DNA of 64,000 nucleotides from the NCBI RefSeq assembly GCF_030813505.1, contig NZ_JAUSUE010000001.1; one strand, given 5' to 3'. The notes under the pieces were generated by a model. The model was not told the origin of the DNA and did no database searches. It was given only the letters and a program-made list of their open reading frames with translations. Every line of letters starts with the position of its first letter. Positions within the stretch are counted from its first letter, which is position 1. The stretch comes from Pectinatus haikarae. Lineage in GTDB: Bacteria; Bacillota; Negativicutes; Selenomonadales; Selenomonadaceae. Of the stretch, positions 35,584 through 44,218 are shown piece after piece. The position numbers were made by a program, and so were the translations under genes.

Positions 35584-35747
35584 CGTGTAAAATAACCTCC
35601 TAAAATTATAATGTATCACGCCGCTGTATTCATTCCATAACAAGCCGTAATACACCTAATATACTATAAGAATAATAACATAAACAATATACAAATACAA
35701 GCCTTACACAACCATTAGGGGTTTTGCGGCTTTGCTCCACATATAAC

Positions 35748-35774
35748 AAAAAATCCCGGCAAAAAGCCGGGGAT
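35748..35774 (-). terminator. Terminator of the tRNA-Gly cluster
   Basis: CCCGGC (35755-35760) with GCCGGG (35766-35771), loop AAAAA; six T residues follow on the minus strand. Confidence 0.85.
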
Positions 35775-35783
35775 GAATTCTTA

Positions 35784-35858
35784 TGGAGCGGAAAACGAGG
35801 CTCGAACTCGCGACCCCCACCTTGGCAAGGTGGTGCTCTACCACTGAGCTACTTCCGC
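35784..35858 (-). tRNA. tRNA-Gly(GCC), copy 3 in transcript order
   Basis: 75 bases with encoded CCA. Anticodon GCC between CACCTT and AAGGTG arms; acceptor GCGGAAG with TTTCCGC, T-arm GTTCGAGCC segment intact. Third in a row of near-identical genes. Confidence 0.95.
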
Positions 35859-35863
35859 AATTA

Positions 35864-35938
35864 TGGAGCGGGAGACGAGGCTCGAACTCGCGACCCCCAC
35901 CTTGGCAAGGTGGTGCTCTACCGCTGAGCTACTCCCGC
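35864..35938 (-). tRNA. tRNA-Gly(GCC), middle copy
   Basis: Same anticodon as its neighbours. It differs in the acceptor stem (GCGGGAG with CTCCCGC), with changes on both strands so pairing is kept, and by one base in the D-arm. Confidence 0.95.
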
Positions 35939-35944
35939 ATATTA

Positions 35945-36019
35945 TGGAGCGGAAAACGAGGCTCGAACTCGCGACCCCCACCTTGGCAAGGTGGTGCTCT
36001 ACCACTGAGCTACTTCCGC
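35945..36019 (-). tRNA. tRNA-Gly(GCC), first copy
   Basis: 75 bases, CCA encoded, anticodon GCC, same acceptor as the third copy. Nearest to the cluster promoter. Confidence 0.95.
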
Positions 36020-36047
36020 AATTGCTGCAATCACAGCAACGGATATT

Positions 36048-36075
36048 ATTATACATGAAAAAAATTAAAAGTCAA
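36048..36075 (-). promoter_or_regulatory. Promoter of the tRNA-Gly cluster
   Basis: On the minus strand TTGACT (36075-36070), a 16-base spacer, TATAAT (36053-36048); 29 bases before the first tRNA. Confidence 0.75.
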
Positions 36076-36150
36076 TAGAAAAATTAATATTTTTCCTCAT
36101 TTATTTATGCTATAATGGTAGCAATCTAAAAATAAGGATGTGACATTCTC

Positions 36151-37464
36151 GTGGATATTCCCGAGACCAATTTATTACTGATTCTGATCTTTGTTCTTCT
36201 TTTCTGCAATAGTTTTCTGATTCTTCTGCGTACTGCACTTGTCGAAGCACATAAGAATCAACTTGACAAAACAATTGCAAACAACGATCACCGCTTTGAA
36301 AAAGCCTGCAATCTTATTGATGATCCCGATGAGGTGGTATCAGGCTTGATCATATGCTCCAATGTCTGCCATTTTGCTATTGGACTGTCCGTCGGAATGA
36401 TAATTATTCCTTATCTTTATTTTTTCCTGCAGAAAACGGTTCCCTTCGTACCATATATATATGAAATCACTTTTATTTTCTCCATACTATTTTCCCTGCT
36501 TTTAAGTATTTTACTGGGTACTCTTTTACCAAAAAAAATTGCCCAGATACGCCCTGAATACTACCTCGTAAAATATACGGGCTTCTTCTTTGCCTTTCAC
36601 CGTGTTACAAGGCCGATCATAAATATGCTTTCTCACACAGCAAACATGATATTAATGATAACCGGCACCAATCCACCGGATAATGAAAGCGTTACTGAAG
36701 ATGAAGTAAAAGATCTTATTGAAAGGGCGACTGAAGAAGGTACGCTGGAAAAAGCCGAGCAGGATATGGTCGACAGCATATTCCATATGAGTGATCAAAC
36801 TGCATACTCTCTCATGACTCCGCGCACACAGATAAACTGGCTTGATATTAAAGACAGTATGTCTGTAAACATGCAGATTATCAAGGATACTTCTGACGAT
36901 ATATTTCTAATAGGTGAAGACAATCTGGATAATCTCATAGGCATTATTTATGCGAAAGATATATTGCGTGCCGCCATTGATAACGATTTAAATGATCTCG
37001 AAAAATTTATAAAAAAACCCATATTTATCCCCCGTTCCATGGAAACTTTCCGCGTACTGGAAAAATTTCGTCAAAATAATGTCAATGAAGCAGTCGTTGC
37101 TGATGAATACGGCGGCGTTCTGGGTCTCATAACCTTAAAAGACATTATTGAAGAAATAATCGGCGATATATCTTATCCCAAAGAAGATGATTCTTCGCAG
37201 ATAGTACAGCGTGATGAAAATTCCTGGTATGTGGACGGTCTTTATGATATCGACGATTTCAAAGAAAAATTTGATCTTGACGAATTGCCAGGCGAAGAAC
37301 GTGCCCATTACCAGACAATTGGGGGCTTTTTATTATCCTATTTTGGCTATATCCCTAAAACAGCTGAATATAAAATATGGAACAATCTGCGTTTTGAAGT
37401 TGCTGATATGGATCGTAATCGTGTTGATAAAATTTTAGTAACAAAATTATTTATTGGTAAATAG
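36151..37464 (+). CDS. CNNM/CorC-family membrane protein with CBS domains
   Basis: A 437-residue HlyC/CorC-type protein, often called hemolysin but probably a Mg2+/Co2+ efflux or transport factor. N-terminal DUF21 domain with about four membrane helices (1-150), a CBS pair (about 205-330, SLMTPRTQINWLDI, VVADEYGGVLGLITLKDIIEEIIGD), and a C-terminal CorC_HlyC domain. GTG start at 36151 with AAGGATG about 10 bases upstream. Single gene closed by a bidirectional terminator. Confidence 0.92.
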   Translation: MDIPETNLLLILIFVLLFCNSFLILLRTALVEAHKNQLDKTIANNDHRFEKACNLIDDPDEVVSGLIICSNVCHFAIGLSVGMIIIPYLYFFLQKTVPFVPYIYEITFIFSILFSLLLSILLGTLLPKKIAQIRPEYYLVKYTGFFFAFHRVTRPIINMLSHTANMILMITGTNPPDNESVTEDEVKDLIERATEEGTLEKAEQDMVDSIFHMSDQTAYSLMTPRTQINWLDIKDSMSVNMQIIKDTSDDIFLIGEDNLDNLIGIIYAKDILRAAIDNDLNDLEKFIKKPIFIPRSMETFRVLEKFRQNNVNEAVVADEYGGVLGLITLKDIIEEIIGDISYPKEDDSSQIVQRDENSWYVDGLYDIDDFKEKFDLDELPGEERAHYQTIGGFLLSYFGYIPKTAEYKIWNNLRFEVADMDRNRVDKILVTKLFIGK

Positions 37465-37474
37465 TTTTATAAGG

Positions 37475-37514
37475 AATGAAAAAGCCGAAGCTGGGATGCT
37501 TCGGCTTTTTCATT
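37475..37514. terminator. Bidirectional terminator between CNNM and MocR genes
   Basis: A perfect 17-base stem (37475-37491 with 37498-37514), with AAAAAGCCGAAGC core and a 6-base loop; T-runs on both strands serve the convergent genes. Confidence 0.92.
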
Positions 37515-37534
37515 TCTCGGCCATTAGGCCACCA

Positions 37535-39007
37535 TTATTTCATAATACTGCGAACAATAATGGCAAGTTTCTGAACTGCCTCCGCAAATTCGCAGCAATT
37601 TAGGTAGGAATACGATATTCGCAGTGAATTATTGGGGCGAAAATCATAAATATTCCCGGGATTTAACAGAATTTTTTCCTTGGCAGCGGAAAAAAACAAT
37701 TTTTCCGAAGAAATTTTTTTACTGAATGTCAGCCATATATAAAAGCCTCCCTTAGGTATATACCATGATGCAATATCCGAAAAATTTTTTTCCAATATCA
37801 TCAAGGCACTGTCTCTGCGAAGCAAAAGCTCTTTTCTGAGCGCTGCCAGATGCTTATCATAAAATCCACTTGTCAAAAACTCTGAGAAAACCAGCTGGGA
37901 AAGGGAACTTGTTCCATAATCCATCTGCATTTTTGCATCACTAAGTCTTTGTATAATAGGTTCTGATGCTATAAGCCAGCCGACACGCAGTCCCGGAGCC
38001 AACGTCTTCGAAGCGGTTCCTAAATAAATGACTATACCGTTTTTATCAATAGCTTTCAAGGACGGCACTGCTTCCTCAAAACACAATTCTTCATAGGCAG
38101 CATCTTCTATTATAGGAATCTGCTTTTTCACGCAAAAATCCATCAAATCCTTTCGTCTGTCCAAAGTCATTGTTATTCCTGTAGGATTATGATTAGTAGG
38201 TATAGTATATAAAAATGACATATTTTCCTGTTTCATATTTCCGGCTGCCGGCGGGATTTTCCAAAGCTTCATGCCTTTTTTATCCATGCCTATACCTTTG
38301 AGTGTAATATCCGCAGATTGAAATATCCGCAGTGATTGGAGATAACTCGGAGCTTCTACGTATACAACAGATTTTTTCTTTATCAGGCATACTGATATCA
38401 GTTGAAGAGCCTGCAATGAACCTGAAGTGATCAATATTCTGGACGGAGAAACTGCTATGCCCCTGCGGCCCATTCGCTCAGCAATTGCCATGCGCAGTTT
38501 CTCCGAACCAGATGCTTCCAAATAATTGAAAACCGTATTTTTTTTGCTGAGTTGCGCTAAAATTTTACGCCAAGGAGCATGAGGGAACAATCGCGGATCA
38601 GTTTCTCCCGTACTAAGACGCAGAATATCCGGTTCAAATTCCAGCCGATTGATCATTTGTAAAATATGTTTATTGGCTTTAAATGTCCCTGAGTTGATAT
38701 ATTTTCCCCAGTCAAGTGATTTGGGTAAGATAAGTGACCATGTATCACCGCTGATTTGTGTACCCGCTTTTCTGCTGCCCTTTAAAATCCCATAAGAAGC
38801 AAGTTCCTCCATTGCGGTTACGACAGTACTGCGATTGACCTCGAATAGTTCTGCCAGCCGTCTTTGAGATGGAAGCTGTGTGCCTGCGGTCCATTCACCG
38901 CTCGATATTTTATCACAGACAAATGCTGTTATTTGTTTATAAACAGGAACAGGGCTGCTTTTGTCAGGGCACCAATTTATTTGTACTGGAAGACCATTTT
39001 TATTCAT
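37535..39007 (-). CDS. MocR/PdxR-family regulator (GntR HTH + aminotransferase fold)
   Basis: A 490-residue fusion: N-terminal GntR-type winged helix (about 15-80, LPSQRRLAELFEVNRSTVV) and a fold-type I aminotransferase domain with the PLP lysine in GTASKTLAPGLRVGW. Such proteins sense PLP or an amino acid adduct and control a neighbouring gene. It is divergent from a LysE-type exporter, and TGGTTGG repeats lie between the two starts, so control of amino-acid export is likely but inferred. Confidence 0.9.
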   Translation of the reverse strand: MNKNGLPVQINWCPDKSSPVPVYKQITAFVCDKISSGEWTAGTQLPSQRRLAELFEVNRSTVVTAMEELASYGILKGSRKAGTQISGDTWSLILPKSLDWGKYINSGTFKANKHILQMINRLEFEPDILRLSTGETDPRLFPHAPWRKILAQLSKKNTVFNYLEASGSEKLRMAIAERMGRRGIAVSPSRILITSGSLQALQLISVCLIKKKSVVYVEAPSYLQSLRIFQSADITLKGIGMDKKGMKLWKIPPAAGNMKQENMSFLYTIPTNHNPTGITMTLDRRKDLMDFCVKKQIPIIEDAAYEELCFEEAVPSLKAIDKNGIVIYLGTASKTLAPGLRVGWLIASEPIIQRLSDAKMQMDYGTSSLSQLVFSEFLTSGFYDKHLAALRKELLLRRDSALMILEKNFSDIASWYIPKGGFYIWLTFSKKISSEKLFFSAAKEKILLNPGNIYDFRPNNSLRISYSYLNCCEFAEAVQKLAIIVRSIMK

Positions 39008-39024
39008 ATACTGATTCCTTTTTA

Positions 39025-39130
39025 TGGTTGGTTTTAATACAATTTTTTGGTTGGATACATACGAATAAAATTATTTTATAATTTATAAAATACAAATACA
39101 TTTTATATTATAGCATTTATTTTTGGTTGG
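39025..39130. promoter_or_regulatory. Three TGGTTGG direct repeats in the mocR-lysE gap
   Basis: TGGTTGG occurs at 39025-39031, 39048-39054 and 39124-39130. The first two starts are 23 bases apart, about two helical turns; the third abuts the exporter ribosome site. MocR-type regulators are known to use direct repeats, so these are candidate binding sites. Confidence 0.6.
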
Positions 39131-39144
39131 GAAAGGAATATTAT

Positions 39145-39756
39145 ATGCTCTATTATCTTCAGGGAATATTGATCGGCATAGCTTATACAGCTCCCATAGG
39201 TATGCAGAATCTTTTTGTGATAAATACCGCACTTACCCATGACAGAAATCAAGCTCTGCAAATTGCCCTCATCATAGTTTTCTTTGATATGACATTGTCC
39301 CTGTCCTGTTTTTGGGGGATAGGAATTCTTCTGGAATATTCACCCCTTTTAAAATCAATTTTAATTGGGGCCGGCAGCATTTTTCTTTTACATATAGGTA
39401 TCAATTTAATCAAAATGAAAACTACAGCTGCAAAGTCTGCATCGTCCAAAACATCAATGCGCAAAATTATCTCTACTGCCTGTTTTGTCACCTGGTTCAA
39501 TCCGCAGGCCATTTTGGACGGTACTTTGATGCTTGGCAGTTTTCACGCAGTTTTAGATGCTGATGCTGCCGTTTTATTTATATTCGGCATTATTTCTGCA
39601 TCCTTTTTTTGGTTTACAGGCCTTACTGTTTTTACAGGAAAATTCAGCAATAAAATAAATGCCTGTTCTCTGACAAAAATAAACAGATGCTGCGGTGTAA
39701 TTATTATACTTTATGCTGTGAAGTTGATTTCAGAGATAAATTTTACATTTATCTGA
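39145..39756 (+). CDS. LysE/ArgO-type amino-acid exporter
   Basis: A 203-residue membrane protein with about six hydrophobic helices. The N-terminal GILIGIAYTAPIGMQNLFVIN segment and CFVTWFNPQAILDGTLMLG are hallmarks of LysE/ArgO, which export basic amino acids. ATG 39145 follows AAAGGA; an upstream TTG at 39127 is not supported. Probably controlled by the divergent MocR protein. Substrate is not proven. Confidence 0.9.
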   Translation: MLYYLQGILIGIAYTAPIGMQNLFVINTALTHDRNQALQIALIIVFFDMTLSLSCFWGIGILLEYSPLLKSILIGAGSIFLLHIGINLIKMKTTAAKSASSKTSMRKIISTACFVTWFNPQAILDGTLMLGSFHAVLDADAAVLFIFGIISASFFWFTGLTVFTGKFSNKINACSLTKINRCCGVIIILYAVKLISEINFTFI

Positions 39757-39799
39757 TTTATCCCAGCCACATAAGTTTTATAAAGTATCTATCGGATAA

Positions 39800-39854
39800 A
39801 AATAACCGCCTAGTTTGAGTTAATGATGCATAAGCTCAATCCTGGCGGTTATTT
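39800..39854. terminator. Bidirectional terminator between lysE and pyrG
   Basis: AAATAACCGCC (39800-39810) pairs with GGCGGTTATTT (39844-39854), with an inner TTGAG/CTCAA pairing. It separates convergent genes. Confidence 0.8.
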
Positions 39855-39868
39855 GCAGCAACTAGTTT

Positions 39869-41479
39869 TTACAATCCCGCATATTTTAAAGCTGCCGCTA
39901 CAAAATCGCGGAACAAAGGATGCGGTCTGTTAGGTCTGGATTTTAATTCAGGATGAAACTGAGAAGCTACAAACCATGGATGATCCCTTACTTCTACAAT
40001 TTCGACCAAACTGTCATCAGGCAAAGTCCCTGCTACGATCATCCCATTGTCAATCAATTTTTGACGAAATTTATTATTTAATTCATAGCGATGACGATGC
40101 CGTTCATTAGTAAGAGTTTCTCCGTATGCCTTCATTGCATGTGTTCCTTCCGTCAGCCTGCATGGATAAGAACCAAGACGCATTGTTCCACCCATATCTT
40201 CTACATCCAGCTGCGACTGCATCAGGTCAATAACGGGATACGCAGTTTCCTTGTTGAACTCCGTACTATGCGCATCAGCCATCTTGCAGACATTGCGGGC
40301 AAATTCAATAACAGAACACTGCATTCCAAGACAAAGTCCGAGAAAAGGTATCTTATTTTCACGGGCGTATTTTATAGATGCTATTTTTCCTTCAACCCCG
40401 CGGTCACCAAATCCCCCCGGAACTAATATTCCCCTGCAGCCTGTGAATACCTCATCAAGTTCCGGATTTTCCGTTTCAATTTTTTCTGCATTTATCCAAA
40501 CTATTTTCACGTCTGTTTCGTTTGCTATTCCTGCATGATGAAGAGCTTCTGTAACTGATATATAGGCATCCGGCAATTCTACATATTTACCGACGACTGC
40601 AATCTTTATCCGCTGCTTAGGATTTTTTATTTTATATACCATGCGCTCCCATTCATCCATGTTAGCAGGGCTGTAATCCATGTTAAGCTTTTGCAGAACT
40701 ATCCTGTCAAGTCCCTCTTTCTGCATAATAAGAGGAACCTCATAGATGGTCGATGCCGTGGGATTTTCTATAACAGCATCTACATCAACGTCACAAAAAA
40801 GTGCCAGTTTCTTTTTCATATCGGAAGAAATAGATTTTTCTGTGCGGCACACAAGAATATCCGGCTGAATGCCAATGCTTCTCAGCTCTTTGACACTATG
40901 CTGAGTCGGTTTTGTTTTCAATTCACCTGCAGCCATAATATAAGGAACTAATGTTACATGAATATATAAGGCATCATTTTTGCCTACTTCCTTTTTCACC
41001 TGACGAATTGCTTCCAAAAATGGCTGACTTTCAATATCACCAACAGTCCCGCCTATTTCAGTAATAACGACATCGGCACCGTCTGATGCCGCAACGTCAT
41101 AAACGCGCTGTTTAATTTCATTTGTTATATGGGGAATCACCTGTACGGTACTGCCAAGATAATCACCGCGGCGTTCTTTGGAAAGTACTGACCAATAAAT
41201 TTTCCCTGTAGTTACATTGGATCCCTTAGTCAGATTGATATCGATAAACCTTTCATAGTGGCCAAGATCGAGATCAGTTTCCGCACCGTCATCTGTAACG
41301 AATACTTCACCATGCTGATATGGGCTCATTGTGCCCGGATCAATGTTTATATACGGATCAAATTTCTGAATGGTAACTTTTATGCCCCGGCTTTTCAGCA
41401 GACGCCCCAAAGAGGCAGCTGTGATCCCCTTTCCCAAAGACGACACTACCCCGCCAGTAACAAAAATATACTTTGCCAT
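39869..41479 (-). CDS. pyrG: CTP synthase
   Basis: A 536-residue enzyme that aminates UTP to CTP with glutamine. N-terminal synthetase domain (FVTGGVVSSLGKGITAASLG, GGTVGDIESQPFLEAIRQ) and C-terminal class I glutaminase with Cys in LGLCLGMQCSVIE and the His-Glu pair in SQFHPELKSRP. Downstream of rpoE in the same orientation, as in Bacillus. Confidence 0.97.
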   Translation of the reverse strand: MAKYIFVTGGVVSSLGKGITAASLGRLLKSRGIKVTIQKFDPYINIDPGTMSPYQHGEVFVTDDGAETDLDLGHYERFIDINLTKGSNVTTGKIYWSVLSKERRGDYLGSTVQVIPHITNEIKQRVYDVAASDGADVVITEIGGTVGDIESQPFLEAIRQVKKEVGKNDALYIHVTLVPYIMAAGELKTKPTQHSVKELRSIGIQPDILVCRTEKSISSDMKKKLALFCDVDVDAVIENPTASTIYEVPLIMQKEGLDRIVLQKLNMDYSPANMDEWERMVYKIKNPKQRIKIAVVGKYVELPDAYISVTEALHHAGIANETDVKIVWINAEKIETENPELDEVFTGCRGILVPGGFGDRGVEGKIASIKYARENKIPFLGLCLGMQCSVIEFARNVCKMADAHSTEFNKETAYPVIDLMQSQLDVEDMGGTMRLGSYPCRLTEGTHAMKAYGETLTNERHRHRYELNNKFRQKLIDNGMIVAGTLPDDSLVEIVEVRDHPWFVASQFHPELKSRPNRPHPLFRDFVAAALKYAGL

Positions 41480-41576
41480 TTTTTTCCTCCATTATATTAT
41501 CGCATTTTTGATATCACTCACTGCCTGCTGTCCCCTTCCGGAACGCAGTGCAATGTATAATTGCCTCTCTAATTGA

Positions 41577-41912
41577 TTAATTAGCACTTTCCTGTATATC
41601 TTCAAGCAATTTCATACGGCGCTGAGTATTATTTTTTCCCTTACCGCCAGATGCAGAAGAGCCTGAAGACGCACTTTTAGTATCCTGCGGCAGCCATTCT
41701 GTCAGTTTCCACATGCCTTTGCCAACATGACGGAACCTGCTGTCCATATTGATCAATGTGTATACTTCCGAAATTGCTGCCGGCAATGACTGAATAGGTT
41801 TATTTTTTGTTTCTATTACTTTCATGATAAGTTCTTTGTAAAACATCGCATCACCCAGCTCGGTCAAAATATGATATGCCAAATCCGGATCTGTTCCATT
41901 GGTGAAATTCAT
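41577..41912 (-). CDS. rpoE: RNA polymerase delta subunit, short form without acidic tail
   Basis: A 111-residue protein with the HARE-HTH domain (about 10-72, AYHILTELGDAMFYKELIMKV, FRHVGKGMWKLTEW) of the delta factor. Its place next to pyrG supports orthology with Bacillus RpoE. The family usually has a long Asp/Glu-rich disordered tail; here the C-terminal 38 residues are Ser/Gly/Lys-rich (ASSGSSASGGKGKNN) and neutral to basic. GAGAGGAAG precedes the ATG. The tail is what displaces nucleic acid from polymerase in Bacillus, so activity may differ. Confidence 0.85.
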   Translation of the reverse strand: MNFTNGTDPDLAYHILTELGDAMFYKELIMKVIETKNKPIQSLPAAISEVYTLINMDSRFRHVGKGMWKLTEWLPQDTKSASSGSSASGGKGKNNTQRRMKLLEDIQESAN

Positions 41913-41945
41913 TAATATCTTCCTCTCAAAATTATGTTGTTTTTA

Positions 41946-43601
41946 TTACATCTTTTCCGGGGAGCTGACCCCCAAAATATCAAGCGCATGATGAATAATA
42001 TTTTTCGCCGCTCCGCACAAAGCCAGCCGTGATTGCGCCAAAGGTGCATCAACCCCGATTATGCGGCATTTATTATAAAAACTGTGAAAATCAGCAGCAA
42101 AATCATGCAAAAAATTGGCTATACGATGCGGTGCATAATCTCTTGCCGCTAATTGTATCTCATCAGGATAGGCCATTATTTTTTTAATAAGAGCAGTTTC
42201 TGTTTCATCCGTCAGCAAATCCAAACGAACATTGTTTTCCTGTACTATTCCCGCTTCTGCTGTCTGCCGGAAAATACTGCATATGCGCGCATATGCATAC
42301 TGAATGTAATAAACGGGATTTTCATTAGACTCGGATTTTGCCAGATCAAGATCAAAATCCAATTGACTGTCCAATGATCTCATTATAAAAAAATATCTGG
42401 CAGCATCAGTACCGACCTCTTCAATAAGCTCTGCCAAGGTAACGCTCTGCCCTGTTCTCTTAGACATTTTTACGAGTTCACCATTACGGTAAAGACTCAC
42501 CATCTGCAACAAAAGCACTTCAAGTTTCGACGAATCAAAACCCAGAGCATCCATTGCCGCCTTTACTCTGCAAACATAGCCGTGGTGATCTGCCCCCCAT
42601 ATATTTATCAGCCTGTCAAAACCCCGCTCATATTTATCTTTATGATAAGCAATATCCGCCGCCAGATAAGTCGGTACACCATTGTCGCGAATGACTACAC
42701 GATCCTTATCATCACCATAATCTGTGGATCTGAGCCACTTGGCCCCATCTTTTTCATACATGGCTTTATTTTTAAGCAATACATTGCACGCGCTTTTTAC
42801 AGCTTCCGGATGAAGAGTCCGCTCACTGAACCAAACATCAAAATGAACATTGAATGAATCCAGATCCTCTTTCAATACCTCAAGTTTCTCTTTGAGAGCA
42901 ACTTCTTTGAAGAGAATAATGCGCTCAATGTCTGGCAAAGCAAGATATTCGCTGCCGGATTTATCAATTATACGCTGAGCAGTTTCTATAATATCATGTC
43001 CGTGATATCCATTTTCGGGGAGCTCCGACGCTTTGCCAAGCAGCTCAAGATATCTGGCATTTACCGAAGCTGCAAGATTATCAATCTGATTTCCGGCATC
43101 ATTGATATAATATTCACTTTCCACCTGATAACCGGCGGCTCTTAAAAGATTTACTAAAGCGCTGCCAAAAGCTGCTCCGCGCCCGTGTCCCACATGAAGC
43201 GGTCCTGTTGGATTAGCGCTGACATATTCCACTTGAATTTTAATGCCATTATCAGATAGATCGCCATACTTGTCCTTTTTTTCGATAATATCTGCCAATT
43301 CTTTATAAATAATATCCGGCTTCAAATAAAAATTGATAAAACCAGGACCCGCTATCTCTGTTTTTGCAAGATATTCAGGACCTATCTGTTTTATCAATTC
43401 CTCTGCAATCCTTTTAGGTGCCATATGGAATACGCGCGCCGACTGCATTGCAAAATTCGTGGCGAAATCACCATACTCTTTTTGCGGCGGCACCTCAAGC
43501 TTTATTTCAGGTATGTCGGCCTGTGGAAAAATGCCGTCGTCAATGTTTTTCTTTACAGCTTTTTTGACTTCTCCTATAACCAGTTCTTGGATATTCAACA
43601 A
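41946..43601 (-). CDS. argS: Arginyl-tRNA synthetase
   Basis: A 551-residue class I synthetase: N-terminal Add-1 domain, HIGH-type motif in NPTGPLHVGHGRGAAFGSAL, LVKMSKRTGQSV near the KMSKS position and a DALR anticodon domain. TTG start at 43601 with GGGAGG five bases upstream. It lies between a DUF1934 gene and rpoE. Confidence 0.96.
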   Translation of the reverse strand: MLNIQELVIGEVKKAVKKNIDDGIFPQADIPEIKLEVPPQKEYGDFATNFAMQSARVFHMAPKRIAEELIKQIGPEYLAKTEIAGPGFINFYLKPDIIYKELADIIEKKDKYGDLSDNGIKIQVEYVSANPTGPLHVGHGRGAAFGSALVNLLRAAGYQVESEYYINDAGNQIDNLAASVNARYLELLGKASELPENGYHGHDIIETAQRIIDKSGSEYLALPDIERIILFKEVALKEKLEVLKEDLDSFNVHFDVWFSERTLHPEAVKSACNVLLKNKAMYEKDGAKWLRSTDYGDDKDRVVIRDNGVPTYLAADIAYHKDKYERGFDRLINIWGADHHGYVCRVKAAMDALGFDSSKLEVLLLQMVSLYRNGELVKMSKRTGQSVTLAELIEEVGTDAARYFFIMRSLDSQLDFDLDLAKSESNENPVYYIQYAYARICSIFRQTAEAGIVQENNVRLDLLTDETETALIKKIMAYPDEIQLAARDYAPHRIANFLHDFAADFHSFYNKCRIIGVDAPLAQSRLALCGAAKNIIHHALDILGVSSPEKM

Positions 43602-43617
43602 TCCGTCCTCCCTAAAA

Positions 43618-44061
43618 TCAATTTAAATATTTGCTCGTTTTATCTGCTGCTGTAATTTCGATATGAAGTTCATTGTCACTTTGCCATTTGCCATCTATTG
43701 CCATTTCATAAAAAACGTGTATGCTGCTGGATATGAAGCCCTTATCTATGTCCAGTTTTTTTGTATGTACGGATATCTTTATTTCCCCATAAGGAGTTTT
43801 ATAGCGGCTGGCGCTTTTTAACCCACTCGAAAAAAACTGCTCATGTTCTATCTTCCCTTTGCGTACAAGTCTTATAGAATCATCAGCAATCTTCAAAAGA
43901 GTTTTTGTGCCCTGCATGCCGCTTGAACTGACTTCATCATACAACACATAACTCATTCCGTTTTTGTGGTAGCATTGACCTTCAGAAACAAACTCTAAAT
44001 TTGTTATCTCTCCCAATGCATCAGTTTGCGACCCCTCCACTTTTAAAATAACTCTCTCCAT
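43618..44061 (-). CDS. DUF1934 (YwiB-like) beta-barrel protein
   Basis: A 147-residue protein of the DUF1934 family, a calycin-like barrel of unknown role; in Bacillus ywiB also precedes argS. GMSYVLYDEVSSSGMQGTKTLLKI and IHVFYEMAIDGKW are characteristic stretches. ATG 44061 follows AAGGAGCCGAA; an in-frame start six codons earlier is less good. Separated from argS by 16 bases. Confidence 0.85.
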   Translation of the reverse strand: MERVILKVEGSQTDALGEITNLEFVSEGQCYHKNGMSYVLYDEVSSSGMQGTKTLLKIADDSIRLVRKGKIEHEQFFSSGLKSASRYKTPYGEIKISVHTKKLDIDKGFISSSIHVFYEMAIDGKWQSDNELHIEITAADKTSKYLN

Positions 44062-44218
44062 TTCGGCTCCTTCTTGCAAACATATAAAGCTATTATAGCG
44101 TAATGGAACACAATTGCCAATAACTAATTATTAAAATCGGCTCAATTAATGTCCTGCCAATAAAAAAGCCAATGCTTCAGCAGCATCAGCTTAATATTAT
44201 TTTTGACCGCAAGGTCAA

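Noticed and set aside
35783..36078. Open frames on both strands with repeated ERETRLELATPTLARWC-like units
   Set aside because: They are translations of the three tandem tRNA-Gly genes. The repeat is tRNA, not a coding repeat or CRISPR array.
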